The notes: generated from the letters alone by a model not told the origin. A stretch of 64,000 nt of DNA from Cyanobium gracile PCC 6307 (GCF_000316515.1 NC_019675.1:2840001-2904000); one strand, 5' to 3'. Shown: positions 27,579-35,580, counted from the first letter of the stretch. Made by a program: numbers and translations.

Positions 27579-27588
27579 TCCTCACACC
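27579..27588 (+). promoter_or_regulatory. Porin 2 3'UTR anti-leader motif (Yfr1-like)
   Basis: TCCTCACACC lies 14 bases after the stop and 12 bases before the terminator stem. It is the perfect 10-nt reverse complement of GGTGTGAGGA in the porin 3 and 4 leaders and contains 9 bases of the Yfr1 core. A processed 3' fragment would consist of a single-stranded motif plus terminator hairpin, the arrangement seen in Yfr1. Confidence 0.45.
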
Positions 27589-27600
27589 GTCCTCTCGTTG

Positions 27601-27629
27601 GCCCGGCTGCACTGCAGCCGGGCATTTTT
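27601..27629 (+). terminator. Terminator of porin 2
   Basis: GCCCGGCTGC-ACT-GCAGCCGGGC followed by ATTTTT; a perfect 10-bp stem. It is closely related in sequence to the porin 1 terminator, showing that the duplication included the 3' end. Confidence 0.92.
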
Positions 27630-27731
27630 CTTCTCTGATCCCAGCCGGATCACCTCGCCTTGTTCCAATGGTCACACCGCCCCGTGACCCTTTCCCGTTC
27701 CCGTCCCTGGCACGCCGATACCTTCTGGTCT

Positions 27732-27768
27732 CCCCTGTCGGGGATTCCTCTTTTTGGTGTGAGGACCA
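27732..27768 (+). promoter_or_regulatory. Porin 3 leader
   Basis: CCCC-TGTC-GGGG (27732-27743), then TCCTC (27746-27750), then TTGGT-GTGAGG-ACCAA (27754-27769), which would present the Shine-Dalgarno in a hairpin loop and pair the A of the start codon. GGTGTGAGGA is at 27756-27765. The last ~33 bases recur upstream of porin 4. No confident -35/-10 pair is seen for this gene. Confidence 0.5.
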
Positions 27769-29526
27769 ATGAAACCCTTCCAGCAATTCCTGCTGGCGCC
27801 GGTGGCCCTTGGGCTGCTGTCGCCGCTTGCCGCTTCGGCCGGCGAGATCTCCCCGTCCCAGAGGGCGGAGATCTCCACCTATATGGAGCAGCAGAACATT
27901 GACAGCTTCAAGGCCTGGGAAGCCCAGAACCAGGTCACCAGCATCAACCAGTTTTCCGACGTCAAGCCCACCGACTGGGCCTACCAGGCGCTCTCGAACC
28001 TGATCGAGCGCTACGGCTGCGTCGCCGGTTACCCGAACGGCACCTACAAGGGCGGCCAGGCCATGACCCGGTTTGAGGCGGCGGCCCTGCTGAACGCTTG
28101 CCTCGACCGGATCACCGAGGTGACCGACGAGCTGAAGCGCCTGATGGAGGAGTTCGAGAAGGAACTCGCCGTGCTGCGCGGCCGTGTGGATGGCCTGGAG
28201 GCCAAGGTGGGCGAGCTGGAGGCCACCCAGTTCTCCACCACCACCCGGCTTCAGGGCGAAGCCACGTTCGTGATCGGTGCCAACAGCTTCGGTGGTAACC
28301 AGAACCTGCCGAACCCGGCCGTCGGTGTGCCGGCCGGTGCGGCCAATGCCTTCCCCGCCAACAACCGGCGCAACTGGGGCGCCACGGTGTTCAACTACGA
28401 CGTCCGCCTCAATTTCCTCACCAGCTTCACCGGCAAGGACCTGCTGTACACCCGTCTGCGCAGCGGCAATGCCAACAACAGCCCCTTCAACGGCCAGCCC
28501 TACAACCTGATGGCGCTGGACAAGCTCACGGCGCCCACGGCCGGGGCGGACACCGTCTTCATCGACCGCCTCTACTACCGCTTTCCGATCGGTCGCGACT
28601 TCACGGCCCTGATCGGCGCGAAGGCCCGCGCCACCGAGTTCCTGGCGATTTCCCCCTGGTTCTACAAGTCGGAGATCCTCGACGTCTTCACCCTGCACGG
28701 GGCTCCCGGCGCCTACAACAAGGCCACCGGCTCCACCTTCGGCCTGATGTGGAAGCAGAACGTTCCCAAGGGCAAGCCCTACTTCGCGGTCTCCACCGCC
28801 TACGTCGCCCCTGTGGCTGACAACGGCAACCCCAGCCAGGGGGGCCTGCTGAACGAGCGCAGCCGCGGCACGTGGACGACCCAGGCCGGCATCGCCGGCA
28901 AGCAATGGCGTTTCGCCGTCGCCTGGAGCTACGTCCAGTGCGGCCAGAACTTCCGCCGCGGCACCTCCTTTGCCCAGCCGGCGGTCGGCTGCCCCAGCAT
29001 CAACAACAACTTCCTGGGTTCGGAGGCCTACGGCAACAGCGCCGCCTACGCCAACAACTTCGCCACCACCTTCGCGTGGCAGCCCAGGAAGAGCGGCTGG
29101 ATCCCCTCCATCAACCTGGGCTGGGGCTACAACGCCCTCACCCAGCCGGCGCTGAACCCTGTCCTGGCCAGGATCAACGGCATCAATGTGCCGGTGCGCG
29201 ACACCGTGCCGACCTTCAACCAGTCGGCCAACCGGGGCGCCAGCCAGTCCTGGAGTGTCGGCCTGCAGTGGACCGACGTGTTCGCCAAGGGCAACGAGGC
29301 CGGCATGGCGGTGGGCCAGCCGGTGTTCACCACCTCGCTGCGCAACGGCGAGACCCCCCAGGACGGCAACTTCATCTGGGAGTGGTGGTACAAGTTCCAG
29401 GTCACCGACAACATCAGCGTGACCCCGGCCCTGTTTTATCTGAGCCGCCCCAACGGCCAGTTCACCACCGCCGGCCAGTCGAGCAGTGTGCTCGGCGGTC
29501 TGGTCCAGACCCAGTTCCGGTTCTGA
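27769..29526 (+). CDS. SLH-OprB porin 3
   Basis: A 585-residue porin of a second subtype. The signal peptide is followed by a distinct mature N-terminus (GEISPSQRAEISTYMEQQNI, then DSFKAWEAQNQ) before the SLH domain (57-113). The SLH and coiled-coil DNA is nearly identical to porins 1 and 2 apart from LMEEFEKE for LMAEFEKE. The barrel is different from porins 1/2 but close to porin 4: FVIGANSFGGNQ, NNRRNWGATVFNYD, SYVQCGQNFRRGTSF, ending QTQFRF. It probably has a different pore specificity; the substrate cannot be read from sequence. Confidence 0.93.
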   Translation: MKPFQQFLLAPVALGLLSPLAASAGEISPSQRAEISTYMEQQNIDSFKAWEAQNQVTSINQFSDVKPTDWAYQALSNLIERYGCVAGYPNGTYKGGQAMTRFEAAALLNACLDRITEVTDELKRLMEEFEKELAVLRGRVDGLEAKVGELEATQFSTTTRLQGEATFVIGANSFGGNQNLPNPAVGVPAGAANAFPANNRRNWGATVFNYDVRLNFLTSFTGKDLLYTRLRSGNANNSPFNGQPYNLMALDKLTAPTAGADTVFIDRLYYRFPIGRDFTALIGAKARATEFLAISPWFYKSEILDVFTLHGAPGAYNKATGSTFGLMWKQNVPKGKPYFAVSTAYVAPVADNGNPSQGGLLNERSRGTWTTQAGIAGKQWRFAVAWSYVQCGQNFRRGTSFAQPAVGCPSINNNFLGSEAYGNSAAYANNFATTFAWQPRKSGWIPSINLGWGYNALTQPALNPVLARINGINVPVRDTVPTFNQSANRGASQSWSVGLQWTDVFAKGNEAGMAVGQPVFTTSLRNGETPQDGNFIWEWWYKFQVTDNISVTPALFYLSRPNGQFTTAGQSSSVLGGLVQTQFRF

Positions 29527-29539
29527 TCCTTCGGCTTCC

Positions 29540-29578
29540 CTCCTCACAGCGCTCCGGCCCCCCTCCACGGGGGGCTTT
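29540..29578 (+). terminator. Porin 3 3'UTR motif and terminator
   Basis: CTCCTCACA (29540-29548) precedes the hairpin GCCCCCC-TCCAC-GGGGGGC (29557-29575) with a short TTT tail. The tail is weaker than those of porins 1 and 2, so some read-through towards porin 4 is plausible. Confidence 0.75.
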
Positions 29579-29724
29579 CCCTCTCCCGGGTGCTGATCAC
29601 GGCCGCCCTGTCAGGACCTTGCCCGGTCCTTTCCTTCTTCCGACAGCGAGGATCATCGGGGTTTCCATGTCAGCTGCAATACCAGCCGGTGTAATCCGGC
29701 CTTTCTTCCGGGCAGGCGGATTCC

Positions 29725-29774
29725 TATACCTTTGCGCCGTCCCCTCCGGGGGATTCCTCTTTTTGGTGTGAGGA
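29725..29774 (+). promoter_or_regulatory. Porin 4 promoter candidate and leader
   Basis: TATACC (29725-29730) could be a -10, but the -35 is weak. CCCC-TCCG-GGGG (29741-29752) replaces the porin 3 leader hairpin with the stem kept and the loop changed. The following bases, ATTCCTCTTTTTGGTGTGAG and onward to the start codon, are identical to porin 3. GTGTGAGGA is at 29766-29774. Confidence 0.5.
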
Positions 29775-29777
29775 CCA

Positions 29778-31547
29778 ATGAAACCCTTCCAGCAATTCCT
29801 GCTGGCGCCGGTGGCCCTTGGGCTGCTGTCGCCGCTTGCCGCTTCGGCCGGTGAGATCTCCCCGTCCCAGCGGGCGGAGATCTCCACCTATATGGAGCAG
29901 CAGAACATTGACAGCTTCAAGGCCTGGGAAGCCCAGAACCAGGTCACCAGCATCAACCAGTTCTCCGACGTCAAGCCCACCGACTGGGCCTACCAGGCGC
30001 TCTCGAACCTGATCGAGCGCTACGGCTGCGTCGCCGGCTATCCGAACGGCACCTACAAGGGCGGCCAGGCCATGACCCGCTATGAAGCGGCGGCCCTGCT
30101 GAACGCCTGCCTCGATCGGATCACCGAAGTGACCGACGAGCTGAAGCGCCTGATGGAGGAGTTCGAGAAGGAACTCGCCGTGCTGCGCGGCCGGGTGGAT
30201 GGCCTGGAGGCCAAGGTGGGCGAGCTGGAGGCCACCCAGTTCTCCACCACCACCAAGCTCCAGGGTGATGCGGTCTTCGTGATCGGCTCCAACAGCTTCG
30301 GTGGCAACCAGGGCCTGCCGAACCCCGCCGTCGGTGTGCCGGCCGCTGCGGCCAACGCCTTCCCCGCCAACAACCGGCGCAACTGGGGCGCCACGGTGTT
30401 CAACTACGACATCCGCCTCAACTTCCTCACCAGCTTCACCGGCAAGGACCTGCTGTACACCCGTCTGCGCAGCGGCAACTTCAACAACAGCCCCTTCGGC
30501 GGCCAGCCCTACAACCTGATGGCGCTGGATCGCGCCTTCTCCCCGGTCGGTGGAGCTGACGTCGTCAACATCGACCGTCTCTACTACCGCTTCCCGATCG
30601 GCCGCGACTTCACCGCCCTGGTCGGTGCCCGGGCCCGGAACACCGAGTTCCTGGCGATCACGCCCTGGTTCTACAACGGTGGCATCCTTGATGTCTTCAC
30701 GCTGCACGGCGCCCCCGGCACCTACAACAAAGCCACCGGTTCCACCTTCGGCCTGATGTGGAAGCAGAACGTCAAGAAGGGCAAGCCCTTCTTCGCGATC
30801 TCCACCGCCTACGTCGCCCCCAACGGTGACAATGGCAACCCCAGCCAGGGGGGCCTGCTGAACGAACGCAGCCGCGGGACCTGGACGACCCAGGCCGGTT
30901 TCGCCGGCAAGAACTGGCGCTTCGCCTTCGCCTGGAGCTACGTCCAGTGCGGCCAGAACTTCCGCCGCGGCACCTCCTTCGCCCAGCCGGCGGTCGACTG
31001 CCCCAACATCAACAACAACTTCCTGGGTTCGGAGAACTTCGGCACCAACGCCTCCTACTCCAACAACTTCGCCACCACCTTCGCGTGGCAGCCCAAGAAG
31101 AGCGGCTGGATCCCCTCGATCAACCTGGGCTGGGGCTACAACGCCCTGACCCAGCCCCAACTGAACCCCCAGACCGCCCTGCTGCGCGTCGGGGCCACGT
31201 CGGTGCGGGTGCCGACCTTCGACACGGTGCCGACCTTCAACCAGTCGGCCAACCGGGGCGCCAGCCAGTCCTGGAGTGTCGGCCTGCAGTGGGCCGATGC
31301 GTTCGCCAAGGGCAATGCCCTCGGCATGGCCGTGGGTCAGCCGGTGTTCGCCACCTCCCTGCGCAACGGCCAGACGCCCCAGGACGGCAACTTCGTCTGG
31401 GAATGGTGGTACCGGTTCCAGGTCACCGACAACATCAGCGTGACCCCGGCCCTGTTTTATCTGAGCCGCCCCAACGGCCAGTTCACCACCGCCGGCCAGT
31501 CGAGCAGCGTGCTCGGCGGTCTGGTCCAGACCCAGTTCCGGTTCTGA
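29778..31547 (+). CDS. SLH-OprB porin 4
   Basis: A 589-residue close paralogue of porin 3, with identical signal peptide and mature N-terminus, the shared SLH/coiled-coil block and the same barrel type (SYVQCGQNFRRGTSF, NQSANRGASQSW, QTQFRF end). Differences cluster in presumed loops, for example GATSVRVPTFDT where porin 3 has GINVPVRDT. It is the last gene of the array and is followed by its own terminator. Confidence 0.93.
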   Translation: MKPFQQFLLAPVALGLLSPLAASAGEISPSQRAEISTYMEQQNIDSFKAWEAQNQVTSINQFSDVKPTDWAYQALSNLIERYGCVAGYPNGTYKGGQAMTRYEAAALLNACLDRITEVTDELKRLMEEFEKELAVLRGRVDGLEAKVGELEATQFSTTTKLQGDAVFVIGSNSFGGNQGLPNPAVGVPAAAANAFPANNRRNWGATVFNYDIRLNFLTSFTGKDLLYTRLRSGNFNNSPFGGQPYNLMALDRAFSPVGGADVVNIDRLYYRFPIGRDFTALVGARARNTEFLAITPWFYNGGILDVFTLHGAPGTYNKATGSTFGLMWKQNVKKGKPFFAISTAYVAPNGDNGNPSQGGLLNERSRGTWTTQAGFAGKNWRFAFAWSYVQCGQNFRRGTSFAQPAVDCPNINNNFLGSENFGTNASYSNNFATTFAWQPKKSGWIPSINLGWGYNALTQPQLNPQTALLRVGATSVRVPTFDTVPTFNQSANRGASQSWSVGLQWADAFAKGNALGMAVGQPVFATSLRNGQTPQDGNFVWEWWYRFQVTDNISVTPALFYLSRPNGQFTTAGQSSSVLGGLVQTQFRF

Positions 31548-31590
31548 TTCCCCGGGGTCCCCATCGGTCCCTCCAGATCGGCGCTCCTTT

Positions 31591-31642
31591 CTCCTCACCC
31601 TTCCTCACAACCCTTCAGCCCCCCTCTCCAGGGGGGCTTTTT
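31591..31642 (+). terminator. Porin 4 3'UTR motifs and terminator
   Basis: CTCCTCAC (31591-31598) and TCCTCACA (31602-31609) precede the hairpin AGCCCCCC-TCTCCA-GGGGGGCT (31617-31638) and a T-tract. The two C-rich motifs complement the porin leaders over 7-8 bases. Confidence 0.88.
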
Positions 31643-31714
31643 CATGGGCGGGCGCGGCCGGGCCGTCCGGGCGGGCCCATCGGCGATGCTGGATCCAGAT
31701 GGCGCCGTCAGCGC

Positions 31715-32410
31715 ATGGCCAGGACCTCCGCCGACCATTACGCCATCCTCGGGGTCACGCCTGGGGCCACCACTGCGGAAATCAAGGCGGCCTACCGGGC
31801 CCTCGTCAAACGGCATCACCCGGATGCCGGCGGTGACCCGCGCACGATCCTGGCCCTGAATGCGGCCTGGGAGGTGCTGGGCGACGGGGACCGGCGCCGC
31901 CTTTACGACCACGGAGCGGGCGTCGCGGCACCGGCACACCCCGCCGCGGCGGGCTCCGCGACGGCCAGGGGGCCAGCGGCGCCTCGCCATCGCGGCGTCG
32001 GGGCCGCCAGTGACGAGGAGCTGCTGGGCTGGCTCCAGCAGGTGTACGTGCCGATCGACCGGCTGATCGGGCAGGTGATCAATCCCTTCCCGGCCCAGCT
32101 TCGCTCCCTGGCCGCCGACCCCTACGACGACGCGCTGATGGGGGCGTTCTGCGCCTTCCTCGACCAGAGCCGGCAGCGCATGGAAAAGGTGGAGGCCCTC
32201 TACCGCTCCCGGGCCTGCCCAGCGGCGGCCAAGGGGTTCGGCCTCAGCCTCTACCACTGCCTCAGCCAGGTGCAGGATGCCCTGGTGGAGCTGGAGCGCT
32301 ACACCATGGGCTATGTCGACAGCTACCTCCATGACGGCAAGGAGATGCTGCGGGAGGCCCGGCTGCGCCGCAGCCGTCTGAAGGAGGAACGGCGCCGAGT
32401 GGAGCTCTAG
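31715..32410 (+). CDS. J-domain protein (DnaJ type III)
   Basis: A 231-residue Hsp70 co-chaperone-like protein. The J-domain (7-60) has HYAILGVTPGATTAEIKAAY and the essential HPD at 35-37. There is no Gly/Phe region or zinc finger. An Ala/Pro linker (65-90) leads to a conserved-looking helical C-terminal part ending in a charged tail. The client is unknown. ATG 31715 is close to the J-domain; the frame upstream is porin shadow. Its TAG stop overlaps the ndhO stop in a CTAG. Confidence 0.85.
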   Translation: MARTSADHYAILGVTPGATTAEIKAAYRALVKRHHPDAGGDPRTILALNAAWEVLGDGDRRRLYDHGAGVAAPAHPAAAGSATARGPAAPRHRGVGAASDEELLGWLQQVYVPIDRLIGQVINPFPAQLRSLAADPYDDALMGAFCAFLDQSRQRMEKVEALYRSRACPAAAKGFGLSLYHCLSQVQDALVELERYTMGYVDSYLHDGKEMLREARLRRSRLKEERRRVEL

Positions 32411-32652
32411 CTGGCGGGCATGGCCTCGAGCTGGTCGAGCCGCAGCCACACGTCGGGAACGGGCAGGCGCCAGCGCAGCTGGGCGTGCTCCCCCTGGATG
32501 GCCAGGATCTCTCCGGGCCCTTCGAACAGGTAGCCGGGGGGCACCGGGTCGCTGGCGCCGGCCTCCAGGCTGTTGGTGTAGGCGGCTCGGTTCACCCGGA
32601 CCAGGGCACCCTTTTTCAGGCTCGGGGGAGCGGCAGGCGCGGACTCAGCCAT
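32407..32652 (-). CDS. ndhO: NAD(P)H-quinone oxidoreductase subunit O
   Basis: Small peripheral subunit of the cyanobacterial NDH-1 complex at the thylakoid. The 81-residue product contains LKKGALVRVNRAAYTNSLEA, PGYLFEGPGEIL and the highly characteristic C-terminal VWLRLDQLE. An extra acidic/Ala-Pro N-terminus of about 12 residues is present. It is convergent with the J-domain gene. Confidence 0.92.
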   Translation of the reverse strand: MAESAPAAPPSLKKGALVRVNRAAYTNSLEAGASDPVPPGYLFEGPGEILAIQGEHAQLRWRLPVPDVWLRLDQLEAMPAS

Positions 32653-32729
32653 CGTGGGGAGGAGGGATCAGCCCAGGTTAGGGCCGCCAGAACCTAACCT
32701 CGGCACTGGATTCCGCTGGAACGGTGGGC

Positions 32730-33665
32730 ATGCGACTGCTTCTGCTCGGATGCACCGGTTTCGTCGGCCGGGAGCTGGTGCCGTTCCTGCTCAACCTCGG
32801 CCACCAGCTCACCCTGGTGAGCCGTCGCCCCCGGCCCGACAGCGAGGCGGCCGACCCCCGTCTCATCACCCTCTGCTTCGATCCGTCCGACCCGGCCAGC
32901 TGGCGCCAGCCGGCGCTGCTGGAGGCCCTGGCGGCGGCCGATGGGGTCGTCAACCTGGCGGGGGAGCCGATCGCCGACCAGCGCTGGACGCCGGCGCACC
33001 GCCAGCGCCTGCTCGACAGCCGCATCGGCACGACCACCCAGCTGGTGGGGGCGATGGCGGCCCTGACCACGCCGCCCCGGGTGCTGGTGAACGGTTCGGC
33101 CGTGGGGTATTACGGCACCAGCCTGGAGGCCGCCTTCACGGAGGCCAGCCCCCCCGGCGATGATTTCCTGGCCCGCCTCTGTGCCCGCTGGGAAGCCGCC
33201 ACCCAGGTCGCCCCCGAAGCCTGCCGCCTCGTGGTGCTGCGCGTGGGCATCGTGCTTGGGCCCGATGGCGGCGCCCTCGGCAAGATGCTGCCCGTGTTCC
33301 GGGCCGGTTTCGGCGGGCCGGTGGGCAGCGGCCAGCAGTGGATGAGCTGGATCCATCGCCACGACCTCTGCCGGCTGATCGTCACCGCCCTTGAGGACGA
33401 CGCCTACGCCGGCCCCTACAACGCCGTGGCCCCGGAGCCCACCCGCATGGGGATCTTCGCCTCCAGCCTCGGCCGTGCCCTCGGCCGGCCCAGCCTGCTG
33501 CCGGTGCCCGGCCCCCTGCTGCAACTGCTGCTCGGCGATGGTGCCGCCGTGGTGCTCGAAGGGCAGCAGGTCCGCCCCGAGCGGCTGCTGGCCCAGGGAT
33601 TCCACTTCCAGTACCCGGAGCTCAGCGCTGCCCTCGCCGCTGCCACCACCCCAGCCCACCGCTGA
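32730..33665 (+). CDS. TIGR01777 family NAD-dependent epimerase/SDR protein
   Basis: A 311-residue extended short-chain dehydrogenase-like protein. It has the nucleotide-binding GCTGFVGREL (8-17), NLAGEPIADQRW, GSAVGYYG and SWIHRHDLCRLI, all marks of the TIGR01777 (SulA/YfcH-like) family, whose reaction is undefined. ATG 32730 places the Rossmann motif at the very N-terminus; GTG 32724 is an alternative. The 3' end overlaps a convergent small membrane-protein gene by 44 bases. Confidence 0.88.
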   Translation: MRLLLLGCTGFVGRELVPFLLNLGHQLTLVSRRPRPDSEAADPRLITLCFDPSDPASWRQPALLEALAAADGVVNLAGEPIADQRWTPAHRQRLLDSRIGTTTQLVGAMAALTTPPRVLVNGSAVGYYGTSLEAAFTEASPPGDDFLARLCARWEAATQVAPEACRLVVLRVGIVLGPDGGALGKMLPVFRAGFGGPVGSGQQWMSWIHRHDLCRLIVTALEDDAYAGPYNAVAPEPTRMGIFASSLGRALGRPSLLPVPGPLLQLLLGDGAAVVLEGQQVRPERLLAQGFHFQYPELSAALAAATTPAHR

Positions 33666-33882
33666 GCAGGGCCGCGGCCATCAGCAGGCCGATGGCCGGC
33701 GTGAACAGGGGCTGCCACAGCCGCTGGAAGAGCTCCAGGGGAGCATCCAGCCGCTGGCCATGCAGCACCACCGCCACGGCGAAGAACAGGGCTCCCGCCA
33801 GCACCAGGAAGACGTCGGCCACCAGCACGACATCGAGAACGCGGCGCACCTGCGCGACGGGGCCGGTGGAGGGAGTGCTCAT
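33622..33882 (-). CDS. Small two-helix membrane protein, unknown function
   Basis: 86 residues with two clear hydrophobic segments (about 16-42, VLDVVLVADVFLVLAGALFF; and 59-77, LFTPAIGLLMAAALLSGGLG) and a basic C-terminus. I do not recognise a named family. It overlaps the 3' end of the epimerase gene by 44 bases on the other strand and is divergent from the LpxB-like gene, with 65 bases between. Confidence 0.65.
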   Translation of the reverse strand: MSTPSTGPVAQVRRVLDVVLVADVFLVLAGALFFAVAVVLHGQRLDAPLELFQRLWQPLFTPAIGLLMAAALLSGGLGWWQRRGQR

Positions 33883-33947
33883 GCCTGCGGGGTGAGCCGG
33901 GAGGGGGAAATCCCCGGTGAGCCCAAACCTAAACTCGACCGTGCTTG

Positions 33948-35171
33948 GTGTCCCGTGTGCCCCTTTCCCCTGCTCCCAGGATCCTGCTGATCAGCAATGG
34001 CCATGGGGAGGATCTCAATGGGGGACTGATCGCCGATGGCCTGCGCCAGTGTGATCCCGGGCTGGAACTGGCGGCTCTCCCCATCGTCGGAGCCGGCTCA
34101 CCCTACGGGCGCCGCGGCATTCCTCTCCTCTACGCAGGCCGCACCCTGCCGTCCGGGGGCATGGTGTACCAGGGCCTGAACCTCTGGAAGGACCTGGCGG
34201 CGGGCTGGCTGCAGCAGAGCCTGGCCCAGCTCTGGACAGCCTGGCGCCAGGGCCGCCGCTTCGACCTGGTGGTCAGCATCGGCGACCATGTCCCCCTGAT
34301 CTTCGCCCTGCTCACGGGACGGCCGACGGTGGTGTTCCTGGTTTCCACCTCGAGCTACTACGAGGGCCGGCTGCGGCTCTCCGCCCTCACCCGCTGGTGC
34401 TGCCGGCGGCGGCGGGTGAGGGTGGTGCTCACCCGCGATGCCTTCACCGCCACCGACCTCCAGGCCCAGGGCCAGGCCAAGGCCCTGTTCCGCGGTTACC
34501 CGATCATGGACCTGCCGCCGCCGGACCCGGGCCAGGTGGCCCGTCTGCCGGGCAGCCGCACCCTGGCGCTGGTGCCCGGCAGCCGCTTCCCGGAGGCCCT
34601 CCACAACCTGGTGCTGATGCTGCGACTCTGCGGCCAGCTGGGAGGACAGGCCGGGGCGGGCCCGTGGCGCTTCCTGGTGGCGGTGGTGGAGAGCCCCCAC
34701 TGGCGGGAACTGGAACCCCTGGCGGCGGCGGTCGGCTGGCGCCTGGACGGCGACGTGCTGCGCTCCGCCGGCGGCGACCTCGAGGTGCGGCTGCTGCCGG
34801 GGGCCCTGCCCTCGATCCTGGCCGCCAGTGACCTGGTGGTGGGGATGGCCGGCACCGCCGTGGAGCAGGCGGTGGGCTTCGGGCTGCCGGTGGTGCAGCT
34901 GGTGGGCCGCGGCCCCCAGTTCAGCTACGCCTTTGCCGAATCCCAGATGCGGCTGCTGGGTCCCACGGTCCACACTGTGGGGCGGCGCCCGGCCGACACG
35001 GCCGATCTGCAGGAGGCCGCCGGCCTGATCGTCCGCCTGCTGGCCGACCCGGAGCTGCCGCAACGCTGCGCCGACGCCGCCCTGGAGCGGGTCGGTCCGC
35101 CGGGGGGCTCACGGCGCATCGCCGAGACCGTGCTTGAGGCCCTCGCCCGGGGCCCCGGCGGCTTCAGCTGA
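33948..35171 (+). CDS. Lipid-A-disaccharide synthase-related protein (TIGR03492)
   Basis: A 407-residue GT-B protein related to LpxB but of a distinct cyanobacterial family with no assigned substrate. Motifs: RILLISNGHGEDLNGGLIAD at the N-terminus, VVSIGDHVPL, LVPGSRFPEA, DLVVGMAGTAVEQAVGFGLP and QLVGRGPQFS. GTG 33948 is preferred over TTG 33945. The 3' end overlaps the convergent TPR gene by 8 bases. Confidence 0.85.
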   Translation: MSRVPLSPAPRILLISNGHGEDLNGGLIADGLRQCDPGLELAALPIVGAGSPYGRRGIPLLYAGRTLPSGGMVYQGLNLWKDLAAGWLQQSLAQLWTAWRQGRRFDLVVSIGDHVPLIFALLTGRPTVVFLVSTSSYYEGRLRLSALTRWCCRRRRVRVVLTRDAFTATDLQAQGQAKALFRGYPIMDLPPPDPGQVARLPGSRTLALVPGSRFPEALHNLVLMLRLCGQLGGQAGAGPWRFLVAVVESPHWRELEPLAAAVGWRLDGDVLRSAGGDLEVRLLPGALPSILAASDLVVGMAGTAVEQAVGFGLPVVQLVGRGPQFSYAFAESQMRLLGPTVHTVGRRPADTADLQEAAGLIVRLLADPELPQRCADAALERVGPPGGSRRIAETVLEALARGPGGFS

Positions 35172-35580
35172 GCCAGGCCTTCACCTTCTCCAGGGCCTGC
35201 CAGCCCGGGCGCCGCTGCAGGCCGTCGGCGATCGAGCCCTGCAGTTCCTCGGCCAGTTCCGGGGCCATCAGCATCACCCGCTTGACCATCTCGATATGCT
35301 CCCGCACCCCCTTGGCGCCGGTTTCCAGCATCGCCACGCTCAGGTTGATGCGCGCCTGGGGATCCTGGGGGTTGAGCTTCACCGCGTTGCGGGCCGAGGG
35401 CAGGGCCGCCTGGGGCTGGTCGAGGAGCAGCTGCAGCCAGGCCAGACAGGTCCAGCCCGCCGACTGGCGCGGCTCCTGGGCCGTGATCTGCAGGAACTCG
35501 TCGATCAGCTCCTCGGGCGCGGCCCCCTGCTGGTAGCGGGCGATGGCCTGGTCGAAGCGGGACTCCTGCGGGGCCGTCAT
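35164..35580 (-). CDS. TPR-like protein, unknown function
   Basis: 138 residues, helical, with TPR-like units (AIARYQQGAAPEELIDEFLQ, AGWTCLAWLQLLLDQPQAAL, AVKLNPQDPQARINLSVAML). No signal peptide or catalytic motif is seen, so a cytoplasmic scaffold role is possible. It lies 76 bases downstream of the SufA-like gene on the same strand. Confidence 0.7.
   Translation of the reverse strand: MTAPQESRFDQAIARYQQGAAPEELIDEFLQITAQEPRQSAGWTCLAWLQLLLDQPQAALPSARNAVKLNPQDPQARINLSVAMLETGAKGVREHIEMVKRVMLMAPELAEELQGSIADGLQRRPGWQALEKVKAWLS

Noticed and set aside
25726..29568. Very long antisense open frame (over 1200 codons) across porins 2 and 3, with similar ones over porins 1 and 4
   Set aside because: Caused by GC-rich third positions of the porin genes; composition is low-complexity Gly/Val/Ala/Asp repeats that mirror the porin repeats, with no family motif or ribosome site.
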